Below, piece after piece: positions 1 through 5,905 of a DNA stretch of 8,428 nucleotides. The stretch covers positions 1 through 8,428 of the forward strand of contig JAUYGA010000248.1 in the NCBI GenBank assembly GCA_030690755.1, written 5' to 3'. The position numbers were made by a program, and so were the translations under genes. This DNA comes from Nanobdellota archaeon. Lineage in GTDB: Archaea > Nanobdellota > Nanobdellia > Woesearchaeales > JAUYGA01. The notes under the pieces were generated by a model, which had not been told where the DNA came from, made no database searches, and saw only the letters and a list, made by a program, of their open reading frames with translations. Numbering within the stretch: position 1 is the stretch's first letter; each line of letters starts with the position of its first letter.

Positions 1-2
1 TA

Positions 3-365
3 GTCCTGGCTTCGGATGAGGAAAAGAAGGAATTTCTCAGTAATCAGCCAATAACAAAAAAAATAGCAAGTGAGCTGGATACTAAAGATACCATAGCTGT
101 ATTCGGAAGCTATGCTAAGGGAAAGCAAACAGAAAAAAGCGATATTGACCTTCTGATTATCAACAAAGACGGAAAAAAAACATTATCATTCTCTAAATAC
201 GAGCTTCTATACAAAAGAAGAATAAACCCAATATTCATCACAAAAAGCGAATTTAGAAAAATGATTGCAGAGAAGGAAGAAAATGTTGGAAAGCAAGCTT
301 TAAATAACCACATTATCCTTAACAACCCTGATGAATTCTGGGGGTGTGTCTTAAGTGGAATTTGA
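3..365 (+). CDS. MNT-type nucleotidyltransferase domain protein, 5' end outside window
   Basis: The reading frame is open from the left edge and gives 120 residues ending at TGA 363-365; the start lies outside the window. Near residues 35-53 of the visible part it carries the DNA polymerase beta-like nucleotidyltransferase signature: GSYAKG, then SDIDLLII, with the paired aspartates (D47, D49) that hold Mg-NTP. The region after this (around KRRINPIFI) is where a third carboxylate often sits in this fold, but here an Asn is seen, so catalytic activity is uncertain. Minimal nucleotidyltransferases of this kind commonly pair with HEPN proteins and can AMPylate them as antitoxins (the MntA/HepT system). 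The next gene is a HEPN protein overlapping by 11 bp, which fits that pairing. The residues before the motif may be the end of an N-terminal helix-turn-helix, but too little is visible to say. The family call is firm; the substrate is unknown. Confidence 0.85.
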   Translation, partial: VLASDEEKKEFLSNQPITKKIASELDTKDTIAVFGSYAKGKQTEKSDIDLLIINKDGKKTLSFSKYELLYKRRINPIFITKSEFRKMIAEKEENVGKQALNNHIILNNPDEFWGCVLSGI

Positions 366-891
366 TAAAAAAGCATATGCCAATTCGTTTAAGCAGTGTG
401 TTGCAGATAAAAGAATAAATAAATCACAAGAACTTTTCAAAATTAATTTGTTTTTAAAGAAAGCGGAAAATAGCCTGCAAATTGCGAAGAATATAAAAGA
501 TATTAAACCGACAAAAGACCAGCCACCGAAGCTATATTGGAATTATTGGGCCATCACTATTTCATATTATTCAATGTTGTACGCTGTCAAAGCTGCAATC
601 CTGTCAAAGGGATATGAAGTAGATGACCATGATGCTGCGCAGATAGCGCTAGGCCATTTGTTGATTCCAAATGAATTAGAAAAAGAGGACTTGGAGATTC
701 TTAATCAGTCGCACAAAATTTTTGAAGACGAATATGTTCATTATTTTGAAGACGCAAAAAAGGAAAGCCACATAGCGAGGTATTCAGCAATCAAGACATA
801 TACTGAACGAAGACTGGATGAAATCTTCGATAATTCCACGAAACTAGTGGCGAAAGTAGGCCTTCTCCTACAGGAAAACAAGCCAAAATAG
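355..891 (+). CDS. HEPN domain protein, partner of the upstream nucleotidyltransferase
   Basis: The 178-residue product is all-helical in character. Residues about 28-160 resemble a HEPN domain, with the core AITISYYSMLYAVKAAILSK (about 66-85), a characteristic first-helix pattern of archaeal and bacterial HEPN proteins. The GTG start at 355 is supported by a GGGGGTG ribosome-binding site at 340-346, inside the end of the nucleotidyltransferase gene, and the 11-bp overlap indicates translational coupling. HEPN toxins of the HepT type cleave RNA using an RX4-6H motif and are silenced by AMPylation of a nearby tyrosine. No arginine in this protein is followed by histidine at that spacing; the candidate regions are EYVHYFED (126-133) and KKESHIARY (135-143). 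It may therefore be a non-catalytic or divergent HEPN protein that binds RNA or its partner. Family assignment is good; toxin function is inference from context. Confidence 0.82.
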   Translation: MEFDKKAYANSFKQCVADKRINKSQELFKINLFLKKAENSLQIAKNIKDIKPTKDQPPKLYWNYWAITISYYSMLYAVKAAILSKGYEVDDHDAAQIALGHLLIPNELEKEDLEILNQSHKIFEDEYVHYFEDAKKESHIARYSAIKTYTERRLDEIFDNSTKLVAKVGLLLQENKPK

Positions 892-900
892 CTATTTGGC
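882..900. repeat. Near-perfect 19-bp palindrome over the HEPN stop codon
   Basis: GCCAAA (882-887) pairs with TTTGGC (895-900) around TAGCTA, with a single unpaired A at 888; the TAG stop lies in the centre. A second TAGGCC at 857-862 could alternatively pair with GGCCTA at 898-903. No T-tract follows, so this is not a classical intrinsic terminator, but it could end or protect the 3' end of the MNT/HEPN transcript. The rest of the 892-1057 spacer shows no gene, tRNA or clear signal. Confidence 0.4.
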
Positions 901-1057
901 CTATCATCACATCAGCACATTCTTGAGCGCATCAGTAAAAACAGCAGAGTAAAAGCAGTAGAACAGAGTTCAGATAAGCGTTTTCTTTTCTGCAGAGTTA
1001 TCGCGAAACGCACCAAGAACGCAAAAACAAAACTAAACCGCAACACTCAAATCAAAT

Positions 1058-1588
1058 TTACTTAATCACTTCATCAGCAAACTCATAAAGGCCTTTGACA
1101 AGTTCATTTTTCTCATCTTCTTTTAATGTGACCAAAAGGGCTTTTTTTCCATCGACCCTTATTTTTGTGAGAAGTGAATTTGAAAATTTGACTACATCCT
1201 CAGGAGAATTATATACAAGAAGCGTTGTGAATGAATCAACAAAAACAATTTCGCAGCCCATCTTGACTGCCTCTGAAATTGAAAGTTTTATGCTTGTCAG
1301 GTCGCTTGGGCTTTCTATAAACAGACAATTACTGACTTCTTTTGGCGTCGTAACTGTCGATGTCAATGTATCTATAAAAAAGAACTTCGATTCCTTCAAG
1401 CCGGCTTTCTTGAACGCATCAACCAATGTCCCATAGGGCTTGCTAAAAGAGACATAACAGATTTTGTTGAAATCCTTGTCCAGAAATTGCGCTGCCAAAA
1501 CAAGAACATCCCGAAGTTCCTCTTTAGAAATGCTTAACACTACAATATTCCTGCTCTTAAAAACCTTTTCCAGCTCTCCAATATTCAT
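1058..1588 (-). CDS. KaiC/FlaH-like RecA-fold protein without a P-loop
   Basis: The product has 176 residues and no membrane segment or signal peptide, so it is expected in the cytoplasm. The layout follows a RecA/KaiC-type core: a strand NIVVLSIS (14-21) where the P-loop should be, a helix ending AAQFL (32-36), KICYVSFSKP (42-51) matching the KaiC YVSxEE-type strand, a strand FFFIDTLT (69-76), and a Walker-B-like EIVFVDSFTT (113-122). No GxxxxGK(S/T) is present; S-K-E-E-L-R-D takes its place, so ATP hydrolysis is not expected. In archaella, FlaH is a KaiC-family protein that binds ATP and regulates the FlaI motor. This gene lies downstream of a FlaI-like ATPase and two FlaJ-like proteins on the same strand, so a FlaH-like regulatory role is a reasonable inference. 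The ATG at 1588 has GAGG about 9 bases upstream. Alternatively it is an unrelated degenerate RecA-fold protein. Confidence 0.7.
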   Translation of the reverse strand: MNIGELEKVFKSRNIVVLSISKEELRDVLVLAAQFLDKDFNKICYVSFSKPYGTLVDAFKKAGLKESKFFFIDTLTSTVTTPKEVSNCLFIESPSDLTSIKLSISEAVKMGCEIVFVDSFTTLLVYNSPEDVVKFSNSLLTKIRVDGKKALLVTLKEDEKNELVKGLYEFADEVIK

Positions 1589-1660
1589 AAACTGCCTCTT
1601 TTTTTATTTTATCTGATTTTATCTGTTATATCTTACTGAATGACAATAATAACCTTTTCT

Positions 1661-1670
1661 ATTTTATAAA
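1661..1670 (-). promoter_or_regulatory. Candidate archaeal TATA box for the RecA-fold gene
   Basis: On the minus strand this reads TTTATAAAAT, a good archaeal TATA box. A start site about 25 bases downstream would fall near 1636-1640 and leave a leader of about 50 nt before the ATG at 1588. It lies in the 139-bp spacer after the TadC-like gene, suggesting the RecA-fold gene can be transcribed on its own. No BRE element could be assigned with confidence. Confidence 0.45.
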
Positions 1671-1727
1671 CATTACCAACAATTTACCTGCGCATAAAGC
1701 CAGATAAGGCTAAATAAAACCAAATAA

Positions 1728-2615
1728 TTATGTCAGCCCTTGAAGCATTACAAAAATAACTTTCTTTGTGATGAAAAACAAACTGAGCGTAAGGATGCAA
1801 AGCAATGGGATGTACTTTATGCCGAATGTTGTCTTGCCCTTCATGATTTGGCCAACAAGCAGCGATGTCAACACAGATCCGGAAAGCAAAAACACGACTG
1901 CAAAAAGGGTTATGAATTCCGGCGTAAGAGGCGATGCGCTCAAGGAAATTACAGACATGCCTGCTCCTGAAGATGAAACATCAACACCGGTTATTATGTC
2001 GCCAATCATCTTAACAAGGAAGACTGAAAGGCCAAGCAGCACTGGAGCTACAAGACCGAATGCTGTAAAAATGAATATAGCATACATCAAGACGGTCTGA
2101 TTTATTTTTTTCTCCATTATCTCTTCATTGCGCAGATTTCTTGATATCTGGTCGAGGAGTTCTGCCAATGACCCTCCTGACTTGATTCCGGATGATATCA
2201 AGCCTGCTGTCTTCTCGAATTTTTCTGATTTAAAACGAGCGGCAGATTCTTTCAATGCAATGCCTGTTTCCTTGCCGAGCATTATTTCCTTGCCGACATT
2301 CCTGAGCTCATTTTTCAAAAGGCTTTTTCCGCGCGAGCTGGACATCATCGCATCTTCGATTGTCATTCCTGATTTTATATTGGCGCTGATGAGCGATAAA
2401 ACATCGGGAAGCTCCTCTTCAATTGTTTCTGTTCTTTTGTCTATTCTGTATCTTATTATGAAAAAAACCGCTGATAAATATATTAAAAACACAGCAAAAA
2501 AAACAATCCAGAAATTTAACTTAAGAAAATAATAAAGAACATCGCCTGAGATAAAAGCAACAAGTATGCTTAGCGCAAAAACAAAATCCAAAAACAAACC
2601 AGCATTAACATTCAC
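1728..2615 (-). CDS. TadC/FlaJ-like T2SF-domain pilus platform membrane protein (5' end probably frameshifted)
   Basis: As read from GTG 2615, the product has 295 residues. Two membrane helices lie at about 7-31 and 34-56, then a cytoplasmic T2SF domain at about 66-170 (hallmarks EELPDVLSLI at 67-76, ANIKSGMTIEDAM at 78-90, IKSGGSLAELLDQI at 144-157), then helices at about 174-202, 233-256 and 266-291. This is the TadC / C-terminal FlaJ layout: an inner-membrane platform that couples ATPase motion to pilin assembly. The GTG has no convincing ribosome-binding site and sits very close to the first membrane helix. The same frame stays open upstream to 2675 without a start codon, and a well-initiated fragment in another frame lies at 2635-2715. 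Removing one A from an A7 run joins both into a 328-residue protein. Function is fairly sure; the intact state of the gene is not. Confidence 0.85.
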   Translation of the reverse strand: MNVNAGLFLDFVFALSILVAFISGDVLYYFLKLNFWIVFFAVFLIYLSAVFFIIRYRIDKRTETIEEELPDVLSLISANIKSGMTIEDAMMSSSRGKSLLKNELRNVGKEIMLGKETGIALKESAARFKSEKFEKTAGLISSGIKSGGSLAELLDQISRNLRNEEIMEKKINQTVLMYAIFIFTAFGLVAPVLLGLSVFLVKMIGDIITGVDVSSSGAGMSVISLSASPLTPEFITLFAVVFLLSGSVLTSLLVGQIMKGKTTFGIKYIPLLCILTLSLFFITKKVIFVMLQGLT

Positions 2616-2634
2616 ATCAGCGCACTTAAGCAGA

Positions 2635-2715
2635 TCAACATATGAATGCCGCAGGTTTTTTTGGCAACAATCTATTCAAGAATCCCTTCATTGAACTCCT
2701 TGAATTCGTTGTCAT
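2635..2715 (-). pseudogene. Likely displaced N-terminal fragment of the TadC-like gene
   Basis: This short frame of 26 codons plus TGA starts at ATG 2715 with GGTG five bases upstream; a second in-frame ATG at 2691 has AGGAG four bases upstream. Its end, MKGFLNRLLPKK, runs into an A7 tract (T7 at 2656-2662 on the + strand). If one A is dropped, the frame passes directly into that of the downstream T2SF gene and reads LLPKNLRHSYVDLLKCADV. This resembles the LFPNLSVNLERSD stretch that precedes the first membrane helix of the neighbouring T2SF protein. It could reflect a real indel, a sequence error in the homopolymer, or slippage during transcription. A free 26-residue peptide is less likely because the downstream frame would then lack a proper start. 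Confidence 0.6.
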
Positions 2716-2742
2716 GATGACACCTTTCTGAATAGCACATTC

Positions 2743-2765
2743 ACAATATTAACAATGCTCACAAT
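2743..2765. repeat. Three ACAAT motifs at exact 9-bp period
   Basis: ACAAT occurs at 2743, 2752 and 2761 in the spacer between the two T2SF genes. It is followed by a small inverted repeat, CTCTT-AAAA-AAGAG, at 2767-2780. This may be a short binding site array or chance in AT-rich DNA; no function can be assigned. Confidence 0.25.
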
Positions 2766-2809
2766 ACTCTTAAAAAAGAGAAATCTGAAGTGAATTCCGT
2801 ATTGCCGTT

Positions 2810-3685
2810 TCATAGCAGGTTAGGCCTCCTTGATTTTATCAGACCGATAAATATTGTCTGGAAAACAAAGACAAACAAAAATAATCCCCAAAGCATTGCC
2901 TTAAGCATGATTTCTGAGATGTTCATCATTGACGACATCAGAAGGATGAATATTGTGCCTAAAACAGGCATTATGACAACAAACAACATATACATCATTG
3001 TCAAAGGATTCAGCTGGCTTCCATAACTTTGCAATTGTATAACTTGCTCTTCGCTAAGTCTGTGCATTATGTCTTTTATGACTGAATTTGCATCTGCTCC
3101 TGAGCGCATGCCATTCGCAAGCTGTTCGATTGTTCTCTTGAAAAACAGCGAAGGAGAACTCTCAGCCATCTCCTCTAACACAAGAACCTGATCCATGCCT
3201 GAACTTATTTTTTTGACTGCCCTATCAAATTCTTTTGACACTGCGCCATAATTGGAATTTGCGACATTGCTCATCGCATCAAACAAGGTTACTCCAGAAC
3301 TCAGCTGGATATGCATCTCCTGGAGAGCGTGCAGAAGATTTCTTTCAAGCTCCCTTTTTTTCTTCTCTGAAAAAACAAGCGGCGCCATTAGCTGCTGCGA
3401 AAAAACAAAAAGCACTATGAGAACAGAAAATCCTATTCCTAAAAATCTGAAAAAGTAAAAAAACAATGCGCTGAACAATACAAACGCTATCATGTCAGAA
3501 CAAAAGCACATTGCCAGATATTCCTTTGCAGAATACTTGCTGTCTGACCGCTCAAGATTCACAGAAAGGTTTGGAAACAGTTTCTCAAGCAGCGCACCTA
3601 TACCTATGAGAGGCCCATAAATTTTCCTGAGCAGAGGCACAGGAATTATTGAGTAAGGTATGTTTGAGTAATGTATATTTTTCAT
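2810..3685 (-). CDS. TadB/FlaJ-like T2SF-domain pilus platform membrane protein
   Basis: The 291-residue product has an N-terminal cytoplasmic stretch with the short amphipathic PLLRKIYGPLIG (17-28). Two membrane helices follow at about 61-79 and 83-106, then a T2SF domain at about 113-222 (NLLHALQEMHIQLSSGVTL 116-134, SSGMDQVLVLEEMAE 161-175, ANGMRSGADANSVIKD 190-205), and two closing helices at about 228-250 and 262-283. This is the usual TadB or N-terminal-half FlaJ arrangement. With the following T2SF protein it would form the inner-membrane platform; in archaellum systems these two halves are normally fused in one FlaJ. The start is well set: AAGGAG at 3693-3698, seven bases before ATG 3685. 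It is separated from the upstream ATPase by 275 bp containing a large palindrome, and from the next T2SF gene by about 94 bp. The family assignment is confident. Confidence 0.9.
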   Translation of the reverse strand: MKNIHYSNIPYSIIPVPLLRKIYGPLIGIGALLEKLFPNLSVNLERSDSKYSAKEYLAMCFCSDMIAFVLFSALFFYFFRFLGIGFSVLIVLFVFSQQLMAPLVFSEKKKRELERNLLHALQEMHIQLSSGVTLFDAMSNVANSNYGAVSKEFDRAVKKISSGMDQVLVLEEMAESSPSLFFKRTIEQLANGMRSGADANSVIKDIMHRLSEEQVIQLQSYGSQLNPLTMMYMLFVVIMPVLGTIFILLMSSMMNISEIMLKAMLWGLFLFVFVFQTIFIGLIKSRRPNLL

Positions 3686-3744
3686 GTTGATGCTCCTTGG
3701 TTTATGATGTTAGCTGCATAAAACTAAAGTCCCGCTTCATGCGA

Positions 3745-3874
3745 CATTTAAGAAAATACAGCCGTGGCGCCGACGCGATTCTGAAACTGCACACTGCATT
3801 CAGCATTCTGCGTGCAGTTTTAGTCGGCCGCCAGAGTTGGCTGGATTTTCGGTAAATATTATTTTCTTTAAATG
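3745..3874. repeat. 130-nt GC-rich imperfect palindrome between ATPase and platform genes (possible structured RNA or MITE)
   Basis: Nested complementary arms, from outside in: CATTTAA-GAAAATA (3745-3758) with TATTTTC-T-TTAAATG (3860-3874, one bulge); CAGCC (3759-3763) with GGCTG (3839-3843); GGC-GCCGAC (3766-3774) with GTCGGC-C-GCC (3823-3832, one bulge); AAACTGCAC (3784-3792) with GTGCAGTTT (3812-3820). The inner 85 bases (3759-3843) are about 59% G+C by hand count, far above the AT-rich surroundings. It lies in the 275-bp gap following the ATPase stop and ends about 60 bp before the T2SF start. It could be a processing or attenuation hairpin inside the operon mRNA, an independent small RNA, or a miniature inverted-repeat element inserted here. 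No target-site duplication was clear, and no tRNA features (T-loop, CCA, anticodon arm) were found. The rest of 3686-3960 holds nothing recognisable. Confidence 0.7.
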
Positions 3875-3960
3875 CATCCCCCAATTAACGCTCGTCGATA
3901 TTTTTGATTAATTGAATTTTGACCTTATGATGCTATGCGCATATCTTTTTTCTACAAAAC

Positions 3961-5454
3961 TTATATCCTTCCCAATACATATTCCGGTTTAAGGTTGTCA
4001 TTTGCAGCATTGAAGACAGCTTCCTCATCAAGGTAATATGCTCTCATCATCCTGCCGATATTGCCAATTCCTGTGAACTTATTTTTGACAAGCCAGTCAA
4101 GAATCTTTTTCTTTCTCATTATGTCATTGTTTATTTCCTGCTGATTAAGGCCTGTATGTCTGCTGAGATTCTCAAAAAATTTTAAACTATCTGAATGCGG
4201 CTCTATCTTGTTTGTTGTCGGCACCCATCTGTAAAGTATGTTTGAGCTGATTGATGATTTGTCTGCGCCTTTTGTTTCAACAAATTCGCTCAGCTGATAC
4301 AGTTTTCTGAATCCTTGTTTTCTATCCCTGAACATGACGACATTCAAATCCACTGCCTTTAGCAGGTTTGCAGGGACAGCTATCGGAGGATTTGTCAGTC
4401 TTGAAATTGTTTCTTGTGAAGAATCTGCGTGGACAGTTGCGTAGACGCTATGGCCTGTGTGCATTGCCTCAAATAATACCATTGCGTCTTCCCCTCTTCT
4501 GACTTCTCCAAGGATTATTCGGTCAGGTCTCATTCTTAATGAATTTACAAGAAGATCAAGCATGTTCACTTCGCCTTTCCCTTCAGTGTTTGGCATTCTT
4601 GTCAGCAGCGGATTCCAAAAAAGATAATCAGGAAGTTTAAGCTCTCTTGTATCTTCAATCGATATAACCCTTTGATTTAATGGGACAAATGGCATGCAAA
4701 CATTGAGCATAGATGTTTTTCCAGAAGCAGTTCCTCCAGAAAAGAGTATGTTCATCTCATATTGTATGGCCATCCAGATTATTGAAAATACTCCAGAGCT
4801 GCATGTATTGTTCTCTATAAAATCAACAAATGTCCATGGCTCTCTGGCAAACTTCCTTATTGTTAGGGTGTTTCCAAAATTAGATGTCGGATATAGGACT
4901 GCATTTGCCCTGTCGCCTGTTGCGAGATGCGCATCAAGCAAAGGAGTTAACACATTTATCTGCCTGCCAACTCGACGAGCGATTATGTTAGAATAATTAA
5001 GTATCTGATCATCAGTTTCAATAACAATATTTGTCTGCATCCATCCATGTTTCTTGTGATAAACCATAACTGGTTTTTTTGCTCCAGGTATGACAACCTC
5101 CTCAAGATAAGGATCGTTAAGCAAATATTCCATCTTGCCAAGGCCAGCAACATCATTAAGAAGGTAAGCGATAATGAATTGTTTTGATTGAGCACCGCTG
5201 GGCATTTTCTCATCAATCAAATTGCCTGCTTCATGCGCGATCTTTTTCTTGAGCAAATTCAATGATGCTTCATTTGTTGTTTTTTCAGGATTGATTCTTA
5301 AAACAAGCTCTGCCTTGATGTGCTCAACAAGCGCTTTTGTCGGTTTTGAAAGTTCAGGCAACAAAAGCTTATATTGTTTTATTGAAGATTTTGAGCTGCT
5401 CAATTCTACTTCAACTTTAAACCCTTCAACATCAACCTGGTAAACTTCATCCAT
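3961..5454 (-). CDS. FlaI/GspE-type (type II/IV secretion) pilus assembly ATPase
   Basis: This 497-residue ATPase has every hallmark of the secretion/pilus superfamily: Walker A GGTASGKTS (240-248), the acidic Asp box ISIEDTREL (264-272), an atypical Walker B RIILGEVRRGE (312-322) and the His box MHTGHSVYATVHAD (331-344). The N-terminal region (about 90-235) holds the usual substrate-facing domain, with LLNDPYLEEVVI (111-122), TPLLDAHLATGDRANAVLYP (170-189) and TIRKFAREPWT (198-208). After the core a tail of about 115 residues (380-497) follows, as in archaeal GspE2/FlaI-like proteins, with a helical IMRKKKILDWLVKNKFTG (445-462). It hydrolyses ATP as a ring at the membrane to drive pilin assembly through T2SF platform proteins, which are encoded just downstream. 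ATG 5454 overlaps the end of the winged-helix gene by 8 bp, implying coupled translation. Whether the fibre is an adhesion pilus, DNA-uptake pilus or other cannot be told from sequence. Confidence 0.95.
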   Translation of the reverse strand: MDEVYQVDVEGFKVEVELSSSKSSIKQYKLLLPELSKPTKALVEHIKAELVLRINPEKTTNEASLNLLKKKIAHEAGNLIDEKMPSGAQSKQFIIAYLLNDVAGLGKMEYLLNDPYLEEVVIPGAKKPVMVYHKKHGWMQTNIVIETDDQILNYSNIIARRVGRQINVLTPLLDAHLATGDRANAVLYPTSNFGNTLTIRKFAREPWTFVDFIENNTCSSGVFSIIWMAIQYEMNILFSGGTASGKTSMLNVCMPFVPLNQRVISIEDTRELKLPDYLFWNPLLTRMPNTEGKGEVNMLDLLVNSLRMRPDRIILGEVRRGEDAMVLFEAMHTGHSVYATVHADSSQETISRLTNPPIAVPANLLKAVDLNVVMFRDRKQGFRKLYQLSEFVETKGADKSSISSNILYRWVPTTNKIEPHSDSLKFFENLSRHTGLNQQEINNDIMRKKKILDWLVKNKFTGIGNIGRMMRAYYLDEEAVFNAANDNLKPEYVLGRI

Positions 5455-5770
5455 TTTTTATCTCATCATTCGTTTTATGGATTTTCCGGACAATTTCAAT
5501 TCCGCCCATCAAAGGATATTTTAATTCAACAAATCCGGAGTTCTCAAGAATTTTCGCCCATTCTGCAGCAGCTTCTTGATTCATGTTAAGTTTTTGCGCA
5601 ATTTCAGAAAGTTTCATGTTTCCTTCAGAATCAATAATCTCCAAGAATCGATCTATTTTTGTCTTTATTAAAAGTTTAGAATCATGATTAACAATACTGC
5701 TTTCGCTAGCGCTGCTTTCGCTAGCCTCATCTCCCTCTAAAACCTCTTTTTTTATTTGCTTTTCAGCCAT
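5447..5770 (-). CDS. Small winged-helix protein coupled to the pilus ATPase
   Basis: This 107-residue soluble protein has an acidic, serine-rich linker (about 12-29) with the tandem pentapeptide ASESS-ASESS (16-25). It is followed by a winged helix-turn-helix at about 36-95: KIDRFLEIIDSEGNMKLSEI (helix 1 and turn), QKLNMNQEAAAEWAKILENS (helix-turn-recognition helix) and the wing GFVELKYPLMGGIEIVRK. Such domains usually bind DNA but can also serve protein contacts; similar small wHTH modules sit before secretion-ATPase genes in some archaea. The 8-bp overlap with the ATPase start suggests it works with it or regulates the locus. ATG 5770 is the first in-frame start; its ribosome-binding site is weak (AAGGC). 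A TATA-like box lies about 100 bp upstream. The domain call is good; whether it is a transcription factor is not settled. Confidence 0.82.
   Translation of the reverse strand: MAEKQIKKEVLEGDEASESSASESSIVNHDSKLLIKTKIDRFLEIIDSEGNMKLSEIAQKLNMNQEAAAEWAKILENSGFVELKYPLMGGIEIVRKIHKTNDEIKNG
5697..5725. repeat. Tandem 15-bp duplication inside the winged-helix gene
   Basis: CTGCTTTCGCTAGC occurs at 5697-5710 and 5712-5725, a period of 15 bp that preserves frame and encodes ASESS twice in the linker. Each copy carries a GCTAGC palindrome. This looks like recent slippage, so the linker length may vary between strains. Confidence 0.75.
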
Positions 5771-5867
5771 GATGCCTTTTTTGATTAAACTGGCTTATAC
5801 CATATCTGTTAATCTTACCGGCCAGGCAAACTTGCTCAACTTACTTAACATGCTTATATCCGGCGCT

Positions 5868-5877
5868 TATTTATAAA
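5868..5877 (-). promoter_or_regulatory. Candidate TATA box for the winged-helix/ATPase genes
   Basis: The minus strand reads TTTATAAATA within the 135-bp gap between the anchored-protein gene and the winged-helix gene. Initiation about 25 bases downstream (near 5843) would give a leader of roughly 70 nt. Two weaker TATA-like stretches (GATATAAG near 5852-5859 and GGTATAAG near 5792-5799) lie closer to the gene. This suggests the motor genes can be transcribed separately from the pilin genes. Confidence 0.45.
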
Positions 5878-5905
5878 AATGTTATGTTTTAAATATTCTG
5901 ATAGT

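Noticed and set aside
1095..1436. 113-codon open frame on the plus strand
   Set aside because: It is antisense to the RecA-fold gene, with no independent start signal or recognisable product.
2128..2532. 134-codon open frame on the plus strand
   Set aside because: It is antisense to the T2SF domain of the TadC-like gene, which has clear family motifs; codon pattern and product look like a shadow.
2635..2715. Stand-alone 26-residue leader peptide
   Set aside because: The peptide joins naturally to the downstream T2SF frame through an A7 run, and the downstream gene otherwise lacks a good start; a frameshifted N-terminus is the simpler reading.
3759..3843. tRNA or tRNA-like gene
   Set aside because: Length and GC content invited the idea, but no T-loop, D-loop, anticodon arm or acceptor pairing fits on either strand.
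3702..3884. 60-codon open frame on the minus strand across the ATPase-T2SF gap
   Set aside because: It lies almost wholly in the palindrome, has no ribosome-binding site, and its product shows no domain-like pattern; the frame is explained by the inverted repeat.
3934..3950. TATGCGCATA palindrome followed by a T-run as an intrinsic terminator
   Set aside because: The T-run follows only on the plus strand, where no gene is transcribed toward it; it cannot end the minus-strand ATPase transcript.
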